NCBI RefSeq assembly: GCF_020621385.1
Contig: NZ_JAESVA010000015.1
Location: 1-64,000 of the forward strand
DNA: 64,000 bases
Direction: 5' to 3'
From: Acidisoma cellulosilyticum
GTDB lineage: Bacteria; Pseudomonadota; Alphaproteobacteria; Acetobacterales; Acetobacteraceae
Position numbers and translations under genes: made by a program. Position 1 is the stretch's first letter, and each line of letters begins with the position of its first letter. The notes beneath the pieces were generated by a model that was not told where the DNA came from, made no database searches, and saw only the letters and a list, made by a program, of their open reading frames with translations. Positions 33,459-43,144 of the stretch are shown here, in pieces.

Positions 33459-34567
33459 GGGCGATCCCCCGCAGCCGGCAAGGCATGGGACAGGAAGTAT
33501 CCTGCGGCATTGTGCAAGACTTCGTCGGCGGCCGGTTGGCGCAGATAGGTCTGCAGATCTCGTGTCAGCCGCTCCACCGGATTGTCGCTCAGGAAGGCCG
33601 AGAGACCGAGAGAGCGATGGACGAGTTCAATCCCGTCCAGGCAAGCGCGCTCCACCGCCAGCCGGGCCAGACCGACAGTCGCCACGATTTCATCCGGGTG
33701 GGCTTCCAGATTTTCCGCCATCACGGCGGCACGATGCAGCCACAAGCGGCCGGTTTCATGTGCCATTAGCACCTGTCCGAAGCGCGCGCGTTGATGCGGA
33801 TCATCGGCGCGGCCGCGCGCCTTCAACTGGTCGCGTAACAGAGCGGTCAATCGGAACAGTCCGCCGAGGGCGACGGCGGAACTGCGCCAGGCACCGGCCG
33901 AAAAATCGGGCTCCCTCAAATAGTCGCCTGGCTGGCCGATCATGGTCTCGACGGGTAGAATCCGGCCGCTGAAATCAACCTGCCCGGTGACGGCCGCCTT
34001 CATCCCGGCGAGGCCAGCGGGTAAGGGGGATATCCGTTCAGACCCGTCCAGCCGCAGAAGCAGCAGCCGCTGGTCCTGGCAGGCCGGGTCGAAGGCCGTG
34101 ACCACAGCCCAGCCGATATGCCCGGCACCCGAGCAGAACATTTTGCCACCCGTCAGGCGCAGGGACGCGCTATCCTGCTGCATCGTCAGACCGGCGACCC
34201 CCGGCGGGTCGGTCACCCAGAGCCCGAATACCCCGCCGCTCTGCACCCCGTCCGCCGCTGCCGCCATCTGCCCAGGGTTGCCGTAGCGGGCGATGATGCG
34301 AAGCGCGTTGACATGTGCTTCCACCAGTCGGCCGAGCGGCAAGCTGATGCGTCCGAGACTGTGGAGCATCAAAAAGGTCTTGATCCCGCGTCCGGGCTCG
34401 GTGCCCAAGCCCAGGCCACCGAAGGCCGTGGGTAGGGATGCGCGCATTACCCCGATATCCGCCAGACAGTCCATCGCCGCCCCAGGGAAGATGGCCTGGT
34501 CAGCAACCGGCAGTCCGGTTTCTGCAAGAGTTTCAAGAGCAAGGCAAAGATCCGGCGCATTCGTCAT
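33452..34567 (-). CDS. Acyl-CoA dehydrogenase-like protein
   Basis: This is a 371-residue protein with the three-part layout of acyl-CoA dehydrogenases: helical N-terminus with LPTAFGGLGLG, a middle strand domain with FGLWVTDPPG, and a helical C-terminus with VHRSLGLSAFL and RLTRDLQTYL. The catalytic Glu position is unclear, so it may be a flavoprotein of altered specificity, acting on an acyl carrier or amine. It overlaps the GT2 gene by 4 bases and the PIG-L gene by 7, so the four genes form one transcript. Confidence 0.82.
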   Translation of the reverse strand: MTNAPDLCLALETLAETGLPVADQAIFPGAAMDCLADIGVMRASLPTAFGGLGLGTEPGRGIKTFLMLHSLGRISLPLGRLVEAHVNALRIIARYGNPGQMAAAADGVQSGGVFGLWVTDPPGVAGLTMQQDSASLRLTGGKMFCSGAGHIGWAVVTAFDPACQDQRLLLLRLDGSERISPLPAGLAGMKAAVTGQVDFSGRILPVETMIGQPGDYLREPDFSAGAWRSSAVALGGLFRLTALLRDQLKARGRADDPHQRARFGQVLMAHETGRLWLHRAAVMAENLEAHPDEIVATVGLARLAVERACLDGIELVHRSLGLSAFLSDNPVERLTRDLQTYLRQPAADEVLHNAAGYFLSHALPAAGDRPC

Positions 34568-35685
34568 TCGGCGAGAACCGTCATATCATCGTGAGTTATT
34601 TCCAAATTGCTGATGATCGGCCGATCAGAGTGCCGTAGCAGGTGCAGGATGGGCGCCGCCTCCCTGATAGCATGCGGCAGAGACGCCATCGCGATGGGCT
34701 TGCGTCGAAGCACGGGGCTCGCCGCCTCGATCTCAGCCCAGGCAGCACCGAACCAGGGACTAAGCATGAAGGCTTGGATCTGCGAAACCGGAAGCCGCAG
34801 GGCAGAGGCAAGAGACCGGCAATCCGAGGGCAAGGTCCAGACGTCCCGCGCGGCCCGTCGCAGCTGCGCCCGGCGAAGGGCCGCTTGGGGCGCTTCCAGC
34901 CGGTCATCCGCCCATTTGTCCTGCTGGATGATGCGGCGGGCGATCGTCTCTGCCATGCCGCCGGGCGCGCGGCCTAGGCGCCGGCCCGATACCGTGACGA
35001 TGATCCCGTTGTCATGCCTGATCTTGCAGTCTCGCCCTTCAAGCTTTGCGATAAATTCACGATCTTCGCTTTGGCTTACATGCGGCACTCCACCGACTGC
35101 GGCATAGACGGCTGACCGCACCGCGATGCTGGCGCCGGACCGGTGCGTGTGGCGCGGCCAGGAATCCCATATCCGGGGATCAATCCAATGATCGATCTCA
35201 TCCAGCAATGCCTTGTACTTTGTCTCGTTGAGATCGTCGTCAATGAGATGGGCAGGGATCAGGGCCTCGTCCGCAGGGTCGATCGCGGCCATGCCGCATA
35301 CGGCATCATAACCTGAGCGAAGCCAGCCAAGATTGCGCGCCACCCAATCTTCAGGAACCCGTCCATCGGCATCCGTCGTCAGAATGGCGCCTTGGCTTCC
35401 GGCGATATCGGCTGCGTATTCCATTGCCAATCGTCGCGCGGTTCCGGCATTCGCCTGCGCCGGCGACAGCGTCACTTCCTTCACATGAAGGCGACCACCG
35501 GTGCTGCCAAAGCTTCGCGCAATCTCTGCCGTGCGGTCCGTCGCGTTATTGACGAGAAGCACGATGTCATCAGCCAATTCGCTTTGGTGCGCTAATGCAC
35601 AAAGACAGGCGCCGATCAGGTCGGCTTCGTCCTTCGCCGGAATAGCCACGACGGTTTTTGGATTCTTGCTGCGGGGAAAATTCAA
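34564..35685 (-). CDS. Glycosyltransferase family 2 protein
   Basis: This is a 373-residue GT-A glycosyltransferase, first gene of the four-gene unit. It has VVAIPAKDEADLIGACLCAL at residues 12-31, a metal-binding TTDADGRVPEDW near residue 103 and SQSEDREFIAKL, giving the ED acceptor motif. No clear membrane helices are present, so it may be soluble or peripheral. It would start the glycoconjugate later processed by the deacetylase and methyltransferase. Confidence 0.87.
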   Translation of the reverse strand: MNFPRSKNPKTVVAIPAKDEADLIGACLCALAHQSELADDIVLLVNNATDRTAEIARSFGSTGGRLHVKEVTLSPAQANAGTARRLAMEYAADIAGSQGAILTTDADGRVPEDWVARNLGWLRSGYDAVCGMAAIDPADEALIPAHLIDDDLNETKYKALLDEIDHWIDPRIWDSWPRHTHRSGASIAVRSAVYAAVGGVPHVSQSEDREFIAKLEGRDCKIRHDNGIIVTVSGRRLGRAPGGMAETIARRIIQQDKWADDRLEAPQAALRRAQLRRAARDVWTLPSDCRSLASALRLPVSQIQAFMLSPWFGAAWAEIEAASPVLRRKPIAMASLPHAIREAAPILHLLRHSDRPIISNLEITHDDMTVLAE

Positions 35686-35955
35686 AATACACCACCGGCC
35701 GGATCAGAATGCAGAAATGTGCGCAGCGCAGCGCAGCGGCAAGACCGGAAACGAATAGTCGAAAATCACATTATTGCCGATTGAGACGAACACTTTGTCG
35801 AATGTGCGGTAGTGCTCGTTTCAGCTTTTTTGCACCTGCAGCGAGATACGACCCATCGCCGGAAGTCGTGATTGGAAAATCCCCGTTTGACGCCATCTTC
35901 CGCATAGGCGCCTGACCATGTCGGGCAGACAATTCCTCAGCAGGAAATCTCAGCA

Positions 35956-37746
35956 ATGGCATCCATGAACGTCAGCGAATTCGTTTGGAACCGTCTCGGC
36001 GAGTGGGGCCTGAAGCGCGTCTATGGCTATCCCGGCGACGGCGTCGGCGGCCTGGATGTCGCGCTCGAAAAAGCCAAGGACAAGATGGACTATGTGCAGG
36101 TTCGGCACGAGGAAATGGCGGCGTTCATGGCTTCCGCTCACGCCAAGTTCACCGGTGAGGTCGGACTTTGCTATGCGACATCCGGGCCCGGCGCCATTCA
36201 TCTGCTCAACGGGCTTTACGACGCCAAGATGGATCACGTGCCTGTCGTCGCGATCGTCGGCCAGCAGGCGCGCATGGGGCTTGGTGCAAGCTATCAACAG
36301 GAAGTTGATCTGCAAAACCTGTTCAAGGATGTGGCCGGTGAGTTCGTCATGCAGGCGAGCTTGCCCGGGCAGGTCCGCCACCTGATCGACCGCGCTGTCC
36401 GCATCGCGAGCGCGCGGCGGGTAGTGACCTGCGTGATCCTGCCGAATGACTTGCAGTTGATGCCCTATCAGGACCCGCCGAACGCCCATGGTGCCACCCA
36501 TACCGGTGTCGGCTACGCCGGCCCGGCCAAGCTGCCTGACGATGCCGTGCTGCGACAGGCCGCGGCCGTCCTGAATGCAGGCAAAAAGGTCGCCATGCTG
36601 GTGGGGGCAGGTGCGCTACAGGCGACGGATGAGGTCATCGCCATCGCCGACAAGTTGCAGGCCGGCTGCGCCAAGGCCCTGCTCGGCAAGGCTGCGCTGC
36701 CGGACGATCTGCCCTGGGTCACGGGTTCGCTGGGTCTTCTCGGCACCAAACCGTCCTGGGACCTCATGAAGGACTGCGATACCTTCCTGATGATCGGGTC
36801 GTCCTTCCCCTACAGCGAATTTCTGCCGAAGCCTGGCAGCGCGCGCGGCGTGCAGATCGACATGGATCCCGGTGCGCTCAGCCTGCGCTATCCGATGGAG
36901 GTCAGCATGGTGGGCGATAGCGCGGTCACCCTGCGCGCTTTGCTGCCGCTGCTGCAGCAAAAGACGGATACATCCTGGCGCGGGACGGTCGAAAAAGGGC
37001 TGCAATCCTGGTGGAAGACGCTGGAGGAGCGCGCCATGCAGAACGCCGAGCCGCTCAATCCGCAGCGCGTCTTCTGGGAGTTGTCGCCGCGCCTGCCGGA
37101 AAACGCAATCATCACGGCGGACAGCGGATCGGTCGCCAATTGGTATGCGCGCGATCTGAAAATCCGCCGCGGCATGAAGGCATCGCTCTCGGGAGGGCTC
37201 GCGTCCTTGGGCGCCGGCACACCCTATGCGGTCGCCGGCAAAATGGCCTATCCGGACCGGACTGTGATTGCCTGCATGGGGGACGGCGCCATGCAGATGA
37301 ACGGTCTCAATGTCATGATCACCATCAGCAAATACTGGAAACAATGGTCCAACCCCAGGCTCATCGTTCTGGTGCTGAACAATCGCGACCTCAATCAGGT
37401 GACTTGGGAGGAGCGGGTTCAATTGGGCGCCGGCAAGACCGAGAGCACGCAGAGCATTCCCGATTTTCCTTATCACAAATATGCGGAACTTCTTGGCTTG
37501 AAAGGCATCTTCGTCGATCACCCGGACAAGGTGGGGGCCGCCTGGGACGAAGCGCTGGCGGCCGATCGTCCGGTGATACTGGAAGCCTATACCGATCCCA
37601 ATGTGCCGCCTTTGCCGCCGCATATTACGCTCAAGGATGCGCGCAATTTCATGACGTCCCTGTTCGATGAGCCGGAGCGCTCCAGCGTCATCATCAATAG
37701 CGCGAAGGAACTGCTGGCGGGCGTCTTACCCGGCCACAAGAGCTGA
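35956..37746 (+). CDS. Thiamine-pyrophosphate enzyme, pyruvate oxidase/acetolactate synthase type
   Basis: This is a 596-residue TPP enzyme with the three-domain order of pyruvate oxidase and acetolactate synthase. The activating Glu is in VRHEEMAAFM (about residue 52), the central nucleotide-binding domain spans about 195-335, and the TPP-binding motif GDGAMQMNGLNVMITI begins near residue 442. The start is behind AGGAAAT. It stands alone between promoters. Pyruvate to acetate with quinone as acceptor (PoxB-like) is plausible, but the C-terminal membrane-binding helix of PoxB is not evident, so the reaction stays open. Confidence 0.88.
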   Translation: MASMNVSEFVWNRLGEWGLKRVYGYPGDGVGGLDVALEKAKDKMDYVQVRHEEMAAFMASAHAKFTGEVGLCYATSGPGAIHLLNGLYDAKMDHVPVVAIVGQQARMGLGASYQQEVDLQNLFKDVAGEFVMQASLPGQVRHLIDRAVRIASARRVVTCVILPNDLQLMPYQDPPNAHGATHTGVGYAGPAKLPDDAVLRQAAAVLNAGKKVAMLVGAGALQATDEVIAIADKLQAGCAKALLGKAALPDDLPWVTGSLGLLGTKPSWDLMKDCDTFLMIGSSFPYSEFLPKPGSARGVQIDMDPGALSLRYPMEVSMVGDSAVTLRALLPLLQQKTDTSWRGTVEKGLQSWWKTLEERAMQNAEPLNPQRVFWELSPRLPENAIITADSGSVANWYARDLKIRRGMKASLSGGLASLGAGTPYAVAGKMAYPDRTVIACMGDGAMQMNGLNVMITISKYWKQWSNPRLIVLVLNNRDLNQVTWEERVQLGAGKTESTQSIPDFPYHKYAELLGLKGIFVDHPDKVGAAWDEALAADRPVILEAYTDPNVPPLPPHITLKDARNFMTSLFDEPERSSVIINSAKELLAGVLPGHKS

Positions 37747-38128
37747 TCGGTGCTGAGTAGTTTGCCAATTCGGGCGGTATCGGCACGCGCCTATTCCGTG
37801 CCGACAGACGTGCCCGAAGCAGACGGGACCTTTGCCTGGACCAAGACGACGTTGTGCTTGTCGAAGTTCAGGCCGGCGGCAAGACAAACTGCGCCTGAAA
37901 ATCGATGTGCCTGGCGAACAGGCAATGATCCACTCCATTCGATCTGTCGGGTTTGTTTTAAAAGTGGATAAGCCCCCATCCGGCGAGATGCCGGAGGGGA
38001 TGAACTGCCGTTCGGTCCGGCGAGCAAACACCGCTGATTTGGCCCTGTCGATGATTATCCGACAGGGCAAATTTGAAGTAAAAGACTGAAAGAAATGCAA
38101 TATGTTTTAGATGTATTTGGTTGATGTC
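37747..38128. other. Intergenic region after TPP enzyme
   Basis: These 382 bases carry no gene I can support. An open frame ending at 38089 lacks a ribosome site and reads as arginine-rich shadow sequence in its first half. Confidence 0.45.
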
Positions 38129-38410
38129 TTAATAATGCATCATGGCCGAGAGGTGAGGCGGCATACGCCCATGGGCGAGCTGAATATCGTCAGGCCCCAG
38201 CAGATGTCCTTGCGATAAAATCCAAGGCTCACGGCCAAGGGATAATCCGCTCGACAGAATTCGCATGGCTTCGTTGACGGCGGTCTGGATATCCAGGTGG
38301 TAGGTTGGAGTCGAAGACGGCGATCCCATCCTGAAAGCGGTCTCCGTCGGTGTCTGGCCGCGTTCTACCCATATTAAGATAGCGGACCCATTATTTGTAT
38401 TGGCGATCAT
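38129..38410 (-). CDS. Small hypothetical protein
   Basis: This is a 93-residue protein with no recognised family. Its start is supported by a strong site, GGGAGGCTAAG, immediately before the ATG. The sequence has DIQTAVNEAMRILSSGL as a clear helix and no membrane segment. It stands alone, facing away from the chemosensory operon. Confidence 0.6.
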   Translation of the reverse strand: MIANTNNGSAILIWVERGQTPTETAFRMGSPSSTPTYHLDIQTAVNEAMRILSSGLSLGREPWILSQGHLLGPDDIQLAHGRMPPHLSAMMHY

Positions 38411-38763
38411 CTTAGCCTCCCTCGGATAGCGCGATCGGTCGTCTGCGCCATTGGCTCAGATAGGCTGGAGAAGAGCGATATCCATATCCGCATCAGGAAT
38501 TTTTGCGGAAATTTTAGGGCGCTTGTTCGCCTAGCCGGTATGCGCGTCTCCCGATTGTGCAGAAGTGGACAAAGACTGGAGCGTTGACCGCCGCCGACAT
38601 GTCGTCACAGATGCCGGTCCAATGGGCGTCCAAGGACCGAGGCCAGACCGAAATTTGAGGAAGCGACCTATCTGCAAATCAGGGCTTCGCGTTCCTTGTC
38701 GAGGCTGGTAGCAGAGGTGATCAGTCCTGTGAGCCTCGTCGGCAGACCTGTCTGGAAAGCAAC
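38411..38763. other. Upstream region of the chemosensory operon
   Basis: These 353 bases separate the divergent small protein gene and the MCP gene and should contain both promoters. I see no convincing -35/-10 pair, operator or RNA. Confidence 0.4.
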
Positions 38764-40683
38764 ATGCCTCTCGTCAAGAAAGCCGTCCTGGATAAACCAA
38801 AAGCGCCGGCCGCTCGGACCGCAGAGGCGGCGGTGCCGCGCGCGTCACGAAGGGCATCTGTGCCGTCTGCGAAGCCGGGCGCTACGACCGTCAGAACGGC
38901 TGCCGACCGGATTGCTGCGGCGACCCAGGAGTTGGCGAGCGGCCTTACCGAGGCCGCCGCCGCCGCCGCCGAGTTGCAACGCAGCATGGATCAGATTTCG
39001 GCAGGGGCGGAGGAGGCAGCCGGCGCCGCGCACGAATCGCTCGGCCTGATTGCGTCTCTCGGGTCTGCCTTCACGGCGGCACGGGAGCGGGCTGAGGTCA
39101 CGCGCCGGCAATCCGAGCAGCTGCACATCGGTTTTGGGGAAACCATCGTGCAGATCGAGGCATCGATCGCAGCGATCGAGCTGAATGCGGGTCGGCAGAC
39201 GGACAGCGCCGACATCATCGCTTCCCTGGAAGACCAGGCGCGCGGGATCGACAGCATCACGCGCACCGTCACGGATATCTCGGACCAGACCAGCCTTCTG
39301 GCGTTGAATGCGGCGATCGAGGCTGCCCGCGCCGGAGATCATGGGCGGGGCTTTTCCATCGTCGCGGACGAGGTTCGGGCGCTCGCGGAAACTTCGGAAG
39401 CCAGTGCCGCCACGCTGCAGGAACTGGCTGGTGACGTGGGCGGCACGGTCCGCCAGATCGCTCAGCGCATACGGACGGCGGCAGATCAGGCGGTGGCTGA
39501 AACCAAAGCGGGCCGCGTGCTGGTCGGCGATTTGTCGGAGGCGCGCAAGGACCTGGCTTTGATCGGGAATGGTGCCCAATCCATTCTATCGGCGGCGATG
39601 GAGGCCGAGACTGCAGCGCGTGAGGCGGAGAAAGGGGCCGAGCAGGTCGCGAGTGCGGCGGAGGAGCAGTCCGCTGCCGCGTCCGAGGCCCAGCAGGGCA
39701 TCTTGCAGCAGAGCACATCGCTCGACGAAAGCCAGCGGACCGCCGAAATGTTGTCGGCGATCGCCGAGCGGTTGGAGGGCGACAAAAAAGCCGCCGCCGG
39801 CGAACAGATAGCGGCTGCGGCCGACGAGCTATCGGCGACTGTGCAGGAACTCTCGGGTGCGTCCGCCCAGATTCTCGTGGCGGTCGAGCAGATCAGCCGT
39901 GGCGCCCAGATCCAGGCATCCGCAACCCTGCAGGCCAACGCTGCCATGGGGCAGATCGAGAAATCGGCCGGCATCGCGCAGAGCCAGGCTCAGGAGGCTG
40001 TCCAGCGGACCGGTGCCTTGACCACGGCGCTTCAGGCCGGCCGAGGCACGACGACTGGCCTCGTTCGTGGTGTCGAAGGCGCTTTGAATGAGACGCGGGG
40101 CGTTCTCGGCCTCATGATCAAGCTGTCCGGCACAGCGCGGCGGATGGAAAAGATCGTCAACGGGCTCGCTTTGGTCGCCGTGCAGACGACTATGCTGGCC
40201 GTCAGCGGCTCGATTGAAGCGACCCGTGCGGGAGACGCGGGCCAGGGTTTTGCGACAGTGGCCTCCGATATTCGCAAGCTTGCTGTGGGGGCAGCGGAGA
40301 ATGTCGAAAGGGCGACGGATGTCGTGCGGGAGATTCAAGATCAAATCGGCGACCTTCGCCGCGATCTGGAGCAGATCGCGGCGGCGGCGGCGGTCGAGGC
40401 GGCCCGCAACCATAGTGTGGTGGCAAGGCTCGATGGCATCGTCGATGACCTGGCCGTGCTGACGACGGGTAGCGACGTCATCCTCGGTCATGCCCGAACC
40501 ATTTTGTCGGCGACCCGCGAGGTAAGGAGCGGTACGGAGCAGATCGCAAGTGCTGCTGAACAGGCCGCCGCCGCGGCCCGGCAGGCCGCGACGGCGGCCA
40601 GTCAGCAGGCGCAGGGCGCGGAGGAGCTTGCTGCGGCGATCGAGGAGATTGCCTCGCTCGCCGGTGCGCTATCCGGTCCATGA
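38764..40683 (+). CDS. Soluble methyl-accepting chemotaxis protein with two signalling hairpins
   Basis: This is a 639-residue, almost wholly coiled-coil, Ala-rich protein. It has no membrane helix, HAMP domain or ligand domain. A canonical MCP hub is at about residues 176-215 ([15 protein letters not shown], then [13 protein letters not shown]). A second, diverged hub is at about 474-510 ([16 protein letters not shown], then [14 protein letters not shown]). It therefore looks like two signalling hairpins in one chain, acting in a cytoplasmic array. It overlaps the CheW gene by 4 bases and heads the operon. Confidence 0.9.
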   Translation: MPLVKKAVLDKPKAPAARTAEAAVPRASRRASVPSAKPGATTVRTAADRIAAATQELASGLTEAAAAAAELQRSMDQISAGAEEAAGAAHESLGLIASLGSAFTAARERAEVTRRQSEQLHIGFGETIVQIEASIAAIELNAGRQTDSADIIASLEDQARGIDSITRTVTDISDQTSLLALNAAIEAARAGDHGRGFSIVADEVRALAETSEASAATLQELAGDVGGTVRQIAQRIRTAADQAVAETKAGRVLVGDLSEARKDLALIGNGAQSILSAAMEAETAAREAEKGAEQVASAAEEQSAAASEAQQGILQQSTSLDESQRTAEMLSAIAERLEGDKKAAAGEQIAAAADELSATVQELSGASAQILVAVEQISRGAQIQASATLQANAAMGQIEKSAGIAQSQAQEAVQRTGALTTALQAGRGTTTGLVRGVEGALNETRGVLGLMIKLSGTARRMEKIVNGLALVAVQTTMLAVSGSIEATRAGDAGQGFATVASDIRKLAVGAAENVERATDVVREIQDQIGDLRRDLEQIAAAAAVEAARNHSVVARLDGIVDDLAVLTTGSDVILGHARTILSATREVRSGTEQIASAAEQAAAAARQAATAASQQAQGAEELAAAIEEIASLAGALSGP

Positions 40684-42059
40684 CGCATCAGCTTGTCTTC
40701 GACCTCGGAGGGGACCGCTTCGCGCTGCCGCCCGATAGCGTGGGCGAGGTTTTGACCCTCGGTCGAACGACCCGCGTGCCGCATGCGCCTCCCGCTTTGA
40801 TCGGCCTTGGCAATGTCCGGGGCGTGGTAGTGCCGATGGTCTCGATGGCCCTGCTGCTTGGCCGGCCGCGCGGCGTGGAGCGCGGCGTCATTGTCCTGAG
40901 CGAAGGACAGCCGGTCGGTCTTGTCGTCGAGACCTTGCCCCGGTTGATGGAGGGCGAGCAGGCCGGCGTGCGGACCTTGGATGTTGCGGCCTTGCTTGAG
41001 AAGCATTTCGCCAAGCCTGCCAATGCGTCCCGACAGCGCTCCGCCTCGCCGAGACCTCGGACCGATCAGCAGGTAGCGGCGGTCAGACGCGAGACGAAAG
41101 CGATTCTTGTGCTGGCCTTGGCGCGCCAGAGTTTCGGCTTTCTTTTGGCCGAGGTGGATGAGGTCATCGCCTTTCCGAAGACCATCGCCTTGGCACCCGG
41201 CTTGGATGGCGCGGTCGTCGGCTCGATGGTCCATCGCGATGGAATTCTGCCGCTATTGTCTTTGCGGGGGCTTTTGAACCTGGACGGGCTGGCGCCCGCC
41301 AAACCTTGCGTTGTCATCCTGACGATCGAGGGCCGGCGCGTCGGTCTGGTCGTCGATGCGGTGACCGATATCGCGCAGGCCGCTGCGCAGAGCATCGATC
41401 CCTTGCCGGTCATCCTGACCCGCAACAGGGCCGAGGCAAAGATCCAGGCTATTTTCCGCCGCGACGACGGCAGCCTTGTCTCTCTTCTCTCGACCGACCA
41501 TGTGCTGAGCGGGACGGCCATGGACCGGCTGCGGGACGAAACGGTGATTGCGGCCAGCGAGGGAGCGAGTGGTATGGCGGCCGAGGCTGTAGAGCAGGTT
41601 CTGGTCTTTCGCCTGGGTGACGAAACCTTCGCTCTGCCGGTCAGCGCCGTGCGCGAGGTGGTGGCCTTGCCGGGCCGGCTGACGCGCTTGCCCCGAGCCC
41701 CCGCCTTCGTGGAGGGCGTGATGAATCTCCGTGGCCGCGCCATTCCCGTGATCGACCAGCGTCGCCGTTTCGAGGTCGCGGGAGAAGCGAAGGGCCGCCG
41801 CAGGGTGATCATAACAGCGGTCGGCGCGCTTGAGGCGGGTTTCGTGGTGGATGCGGTGTCGGAGGTTTTGCGCATTCCATTGGCTCAGCTTCGGCCGGCG
41901 CCTGAGATGGGAGAAGGTGCCCGGATCTTCGACCGTGTGGCTAGTCCGAAGGATGACGGTCAAATCATGCTGGTGATCGAGCCTCAGGCTTTGCTTGATC
42001 GCGCCGAACGCGATCTTTTGGCCGGCATGAGCAGCAAGGGCGCGCTGTCATCGCCGTGA
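40680..42059 (+). CDS. CheW-like coupling protein with three CheW domains
   Basis: This 459-residue protein contains three CheW folds in a row (about residues 1-110, 140-265 and 300-445). Each repeats the pattern LVFxLGxxxFALP, then a strand with GxxxxRGxxxPVxxMxxLL and a GLVVD strand. Domain 3 is the most canonical ([20 protein letters not shown]). A usual CheW has one domain; three in one chain could cross-link the soluble receptor and CheA. It overlaps the MCP gene by 4 bases and the CheB gene by 4 bases. Confidence 0.9.
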   Translation: MTHQLVFDLGGDRFALPPDSVGEVLTLGRTTRVPHAPPALIGLGNVRGVVVPMVSMALLLGRPRGVERGVIVLSEGQPVGLVVETLPRLMEGEQAGVRTLDVAALLEKHFAKPANASRQRSASPRPRTDQQVAAVRRETKAILVLALARQSFGFLLAEVDEVIAFPKTIALAPGLDGAVVGSMVHRDGILPLLSLRGLLNLDGLAPAKPCVVILTIEGRRVGLVVDAVTDIAQAAAQSIDPLPVILTRNRAEAKIQAIFRRDDGSLVSLLSTDHVLSGTAMDRLRDETVIAASEGASGMAAEAVEQVLVFRLGDETFALPVSAVREVVALPGRLTRLPRAPAFVEGVMNLRGRAIPVIDQRRRFEVAGEAKGRRRVIITAVGALEAGFVVDAVSEVLRIPLAQLRPAPEMGEGARIFDRVASPKDDGQIMLVIEPQALLDRAERDLLAGMSSKGALSSP

Positions 42060-43144
42060 TCCGTTTACTGATCGTTGACGATTCTCCGCTCATGCGGCGG
42101 CTCCTCGTCGGGATCTTCGCGATGGAGGATTTCGTTGTCGAAACCGCGCGTGACGGTATTGAGGCAATCGAGAAACTGCATCAGTTTCGGCCCGACGTCG
42201 TAACGCTCGATATCAACATGCCTGTGCTCGACGGGCTTGCCTGTCTTGACCGCATCATGCTGGAGCGGCCCTGTCCCGTGGTCATGGTCTCTTCCCTCAC
42301 CGAAGAAGGGGCGGCCGAGACATTGGACGCCTTGGCGATGGGGGCGGTCGATTTTGTGCCGAAGCCGAGGGGCCCCTTGTCTCTCGCGATCGATCAGATC
42401 GCCCCCCTGCTGCTTGACCGTGTGCGGGCCGCGTCGACCGCAAAATTGTCGCAGACAAGGCGGCTGGCTGAGCGGGTGCGCCTGCGAGCGTCCGGCATGC
42501 CTGCGGTCAGCCGGCGGCCAAACATTGCAGCGATATCGCCGATGCGGTCGCAGCCGCTGCCGGCCGGCGACCGGCTGGTGCTGGTCGGCAGTTCCACCGG
42601 CGGCCCGGCTGCTCTGGAAACGGTCCTGACCGCGCTTCCGGGTGATTTTCCCTGGCCGATCGTCATTGCCCAGCACATGCCGGAAAGCTTCACCGGGCCG
42701 CTGGCCCGGCGCCTCAACGGATTATGCGCGCTGGAAATCGAGGAAGTGTCGCGCCCCGTCACCCTCTCGCCCGGCCACGCCTATATCGGGCGCGGTGACG
42801 CGGATCTGATCGTGACGCGTTGGGCTGGCGAGTTGCGCGCGATGGCGGCGCCGAAAGACCCGGCGCGGCCATGGCACCCGAGTACTGACCGGTTGGTCGA
42901 AACTGCCATGGCGAACGTATCGCCCGATCGACTGGTCGGTGTGCTGATGACAGGCATGGGCAATGACGGTGCGGAGACCTTGACGCGACTGCATCACCTT
43001 GGCGGCGTGACGATCGCGGAGGCTGAGGAGAGTGCCGTTGTCTGGGGCATGCCCGGCTCGCTTGTTCGCATGGGCGGGGCAGGCAGGGTTGTGCCCCTCT
43101 CCTATATCGCTACCGAATTGAAAATCATGGCCCGCACAGAATGA
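42056..43144 (+). CDS. cheB: CheB protein-glutamate methylesterase
   Basis: This is a 362-residue two-domain protein. The receiver has the DD pair (Asp8-Asp9) and phospho-acceptor Asp52 in TLDINMP. The C-terminal esterase has the catalytic Ser in GSSTGGPAAL, His in IAQHMPESF and Asp in MTGMGNDGAETL. The start is GTG at 42056, overlapping the CheW stop as GTGA. It resets receptor methylation in opposition to CheR, encoded next. Confidence 0.95.
   Translation: MIRLLIVDDSPLMRRLLVGIFAMEDFVVETARDGIEAIEKLHQFRPDVVTLDINMPVLDGLACLDRIMLERPCPVVMVSSLTEEGAAETLDALAMGAVDFVPKPRGPLSLAIDQIAPLLLDRVRAASTAKLSQTRRLAERVRLRASGMPAVSRRPNIAAISPMRSQPLPAGDRLVLVGSSTGGPAALETVLTALPGDFPWPIVIAQHMPESFTGPLARRLNGLCALEIEEVSRPVTLSPGHAYIGRGDADLIVTRWAGELRAMAAPKDPARPWHPSTDRLVETAMANVSPDRLVGVLMTGMGNDGAETLTRLHHLGGVTIAEAEESAVVWGMPGSLVRMGGAGRVVPLSYIATELKIMARTE

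Noticed and set aside
37925-38089. Possible 54-residue gene after the TPP enzyme
   Set aside because: The ATG has no convincing ribosome site and I recognise nothing in it. It was left within the intergenic note.
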